DNA from: CAWATG01 sp963785035
GTDB taxonomy: Bacteria > Actinomycetota > Acidimicrobiia > IMCC26256 > CAWATG01
Direction of reading: 5' to 3'
DNA length: 64,000 bases
Assembly: GCA_963785035.1 (NCBI GenBank)
Contig: CAWATG010000004.1
Location: 496,001-560,000 of the forward strand
This document shows, piece by piece, positions 63,151 to 64,000 of this stretch; within the stretch, counting starts at the first letter, position 1; every line of letters starts with the position of its first letter. The notes beneath the pieces were generated by a model. The model saw only the letters and a list, made by a program, of their open reading frames with translations. It was not told the origin of the DNA and ran no database searches. Position numbers and translations under genes: made by a program.

Positions 63151-64000
63151 ATGCTTGGAGACGAGGCGCCCGAGATGTTCGGCAACACCATTGCCGGTGA
63201 TGTGCGCGATCCGTATCCAAAGCTCGCAGTGAAGCGTCGCACGAGTCCTGTGGAATGGACGAAAAGCTACACGGGCTTCGATGCGCTCACGCTCTACCGC
63301 TATGACGAGGTCGCGGCGGTGCTGCGCGATGACGACACGTGGTCGGCTGCCGCTGCCAAGGCGCTGTACGGCGACGTGATGGGCGAGTTCGTGATGGTCG
63401 GCATGGACGAACCCGAGCATCGGCGGTATCGAGCATTGGTCAGCCCGGCATTTCAGAACAGGGTGCTGGCTCGATGGGAGGACGGCCTGATCCGGCCCGT
63501 CATCGAGCGCGTCGTCGAGCGGCTCGACACAACGGGTCGTGTCGATCTGATCCGAGAGTTCACAGCACAGTTCCCGGTGCGTGTGATTGCCGGGATACTG
63601 GGACTTCCCGAGTCGGACTACGCGCAGTTTCAACGTTGGTCCATGGCGATCATCAACGCGGCAGCAGACGTCGATGCTGCACAGAGGGCATCGGTAGACG
63701 TCGCTACCTATTTCGGCGCGATCCTCGAGGAGCGTCGCAAGGCCCCGACCGGTGACCTGGTCGGCGAGCTTGCAATCGCGGAGATCGAAGGTGAAAGACT
63801 CAGCGATGAAGAGATCTATTCGTTCTTGCGGCTCCTCCTACCCGCCGGCGTCGAGACCACCTACCGGTCATCGGGAAGTCTCCTGCTCGGCCTGCTACAG
63901 AATCCCGACCAACTTGGTGTCCTTCGAGCCGACCGAACCAAACTTCCCGCAGCGATCGAGGAGGGATTGCGCTGGGAAGCGCCGGTGCTGCTGACGACGC
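63151..64000 (+). CDS. cytochrome P450, N-terminal part (runs off the window)
   Basis: An open frame from the ATG at 63151 (GAGGA site upstream) to the window edge has 283 codons without a stop. Visible P450 features are the C-helix GMDEPEHRRYRALVSPAF, the I-helix with the oxygen-binding LLLPAGVETTYRSSG (A/G-x-x-T position) and the K-helix ExxR in EEGLRWEAP. The heme cysteine would lie beyond the edge. It has no N-terminal membrane segment, as in soluble bacterial P450s. It is divergent from the exonuclease gene, with 68 bases between. Confidence 0.93.
   Translation, partial: MLGDEAPEMFGNTIAGDVRDPYPKLAVKRRTSPVEWTKSYTGFDALTLYRYDEVAAVLRDDDTWSAAAAKALYGDVMGEFVMVGMDEPEHRRYRALVSPAFQNRVLARWEDGLIRPVIERVVERLDTTGRVDLIREFTAQFPVRVIAGILGLPESDYAQFQRWSMAIINAAADVDAAQRASVDVATYFGAILEERRKAPTGDLVGELAIAEIEGERLSDEEIYSFLRLLLPAGVETTYRSSGSLLLGLLQNPDQLGVLRADRTKLPAAIEEGLRWEAPVLLTT

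Noticed and set aside
1..64000. CRISPR arrays, tRNA or rRNA genes
   Set aside because: No regularly spaced direct repeats and no T-arm (GGTTCRANYC) or rRNA-like conserved blocks were seen in the short intergenic gaps. A covariance-model search would be needed to exclude small RNAs.

Overview
The window is high-GC bacterial DNA with tightly packed, often 4-nt-overlapping (ATGA/GTGA) genes. A complete Pup-proteasome locus, a single-chain FbiC for coenzyme F420, a MarP-like membrane protease, a DUF222/HNH '13E12-type' nuclease, LutABC and an SEC-C-tagged methionine aminopeptidase point to Actinomycetota. My inference is a non-mycobacterial lineage such as Acidimicrobiia, but nothing in the window fixes the class. 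I saw no rRNA, tRNA, CRISPR array, insertion sequence or prophage.

Layout. 1-8.1 kb: pupylation and proteasome genes on the minus strand (ARC/Mpa, Dop, Pup, PrcB, PrcA, start of PafA), with an ABC-F ATPase on the opposite strand and two paralogous exported proteins inserted. 8.3-13 kb: ferredoxin, MsrB, MarP-like protease, then a tRNA T-loop modification operon (TrmI, TtuA-like, MoaD/ThiS-like) and three small envelope proteins. 13-17.9 kb: PBP4-type carboxypeptidase, a GtrA-GT2 fusion and a large membrane protein. 18-23.2 kb: NagA, LutABC, FIST sensor. 23.3-26.5 kb: transketolase and transaldolase. 26.5-31.5 kb: surface sugar genes (aminotransferase, epimerase, GT2, deacetylase, membrane protein). 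31.5-37 kb: MetAP, FbiC, PfkB kinase, LOG protein. 37-43.6 kb: HNH protein, GlcF/GlcE/GlcD, a cysteine-rich unknown, a GroES-like protein. 43.7-45.2 kb: CtaB and a TlpA-like thioredoxin. 45.2-52.2 kb: a co-directional set of sigma-like factor, MacA-like adaptor with a peptidoglycan-binding domain, MacB-like ATPase and permease, a small exported cysteine-containing protein and duplicated lipoproteins. This is the best candidate for an undescribed system. 52.5-56.8 kb: drug-type ABC exporter, prenyl synthase, SCP2-domain protein, an unknown. 56.8-63.1 kb: FxsA, RmuC, SbcC/SbcD-like pair, 5'-3' exonuclease. 63.15 kb to the end: start of a cytochrome P450.

A property of the whole window matters for every reader. 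At least 14 otherwise well-conserved genes are split by single-base frameshifts, 19 events in all. Seventeen need one surplus base skipped and two need one missing base restored. The simplest reading is residual sequencing or assembly indels with an insertion bias, because enzymes such as PafA, PrcA and transaldolase are hit without other decay. For those genes I give the full reconstructed span and the approximate position of the shift.
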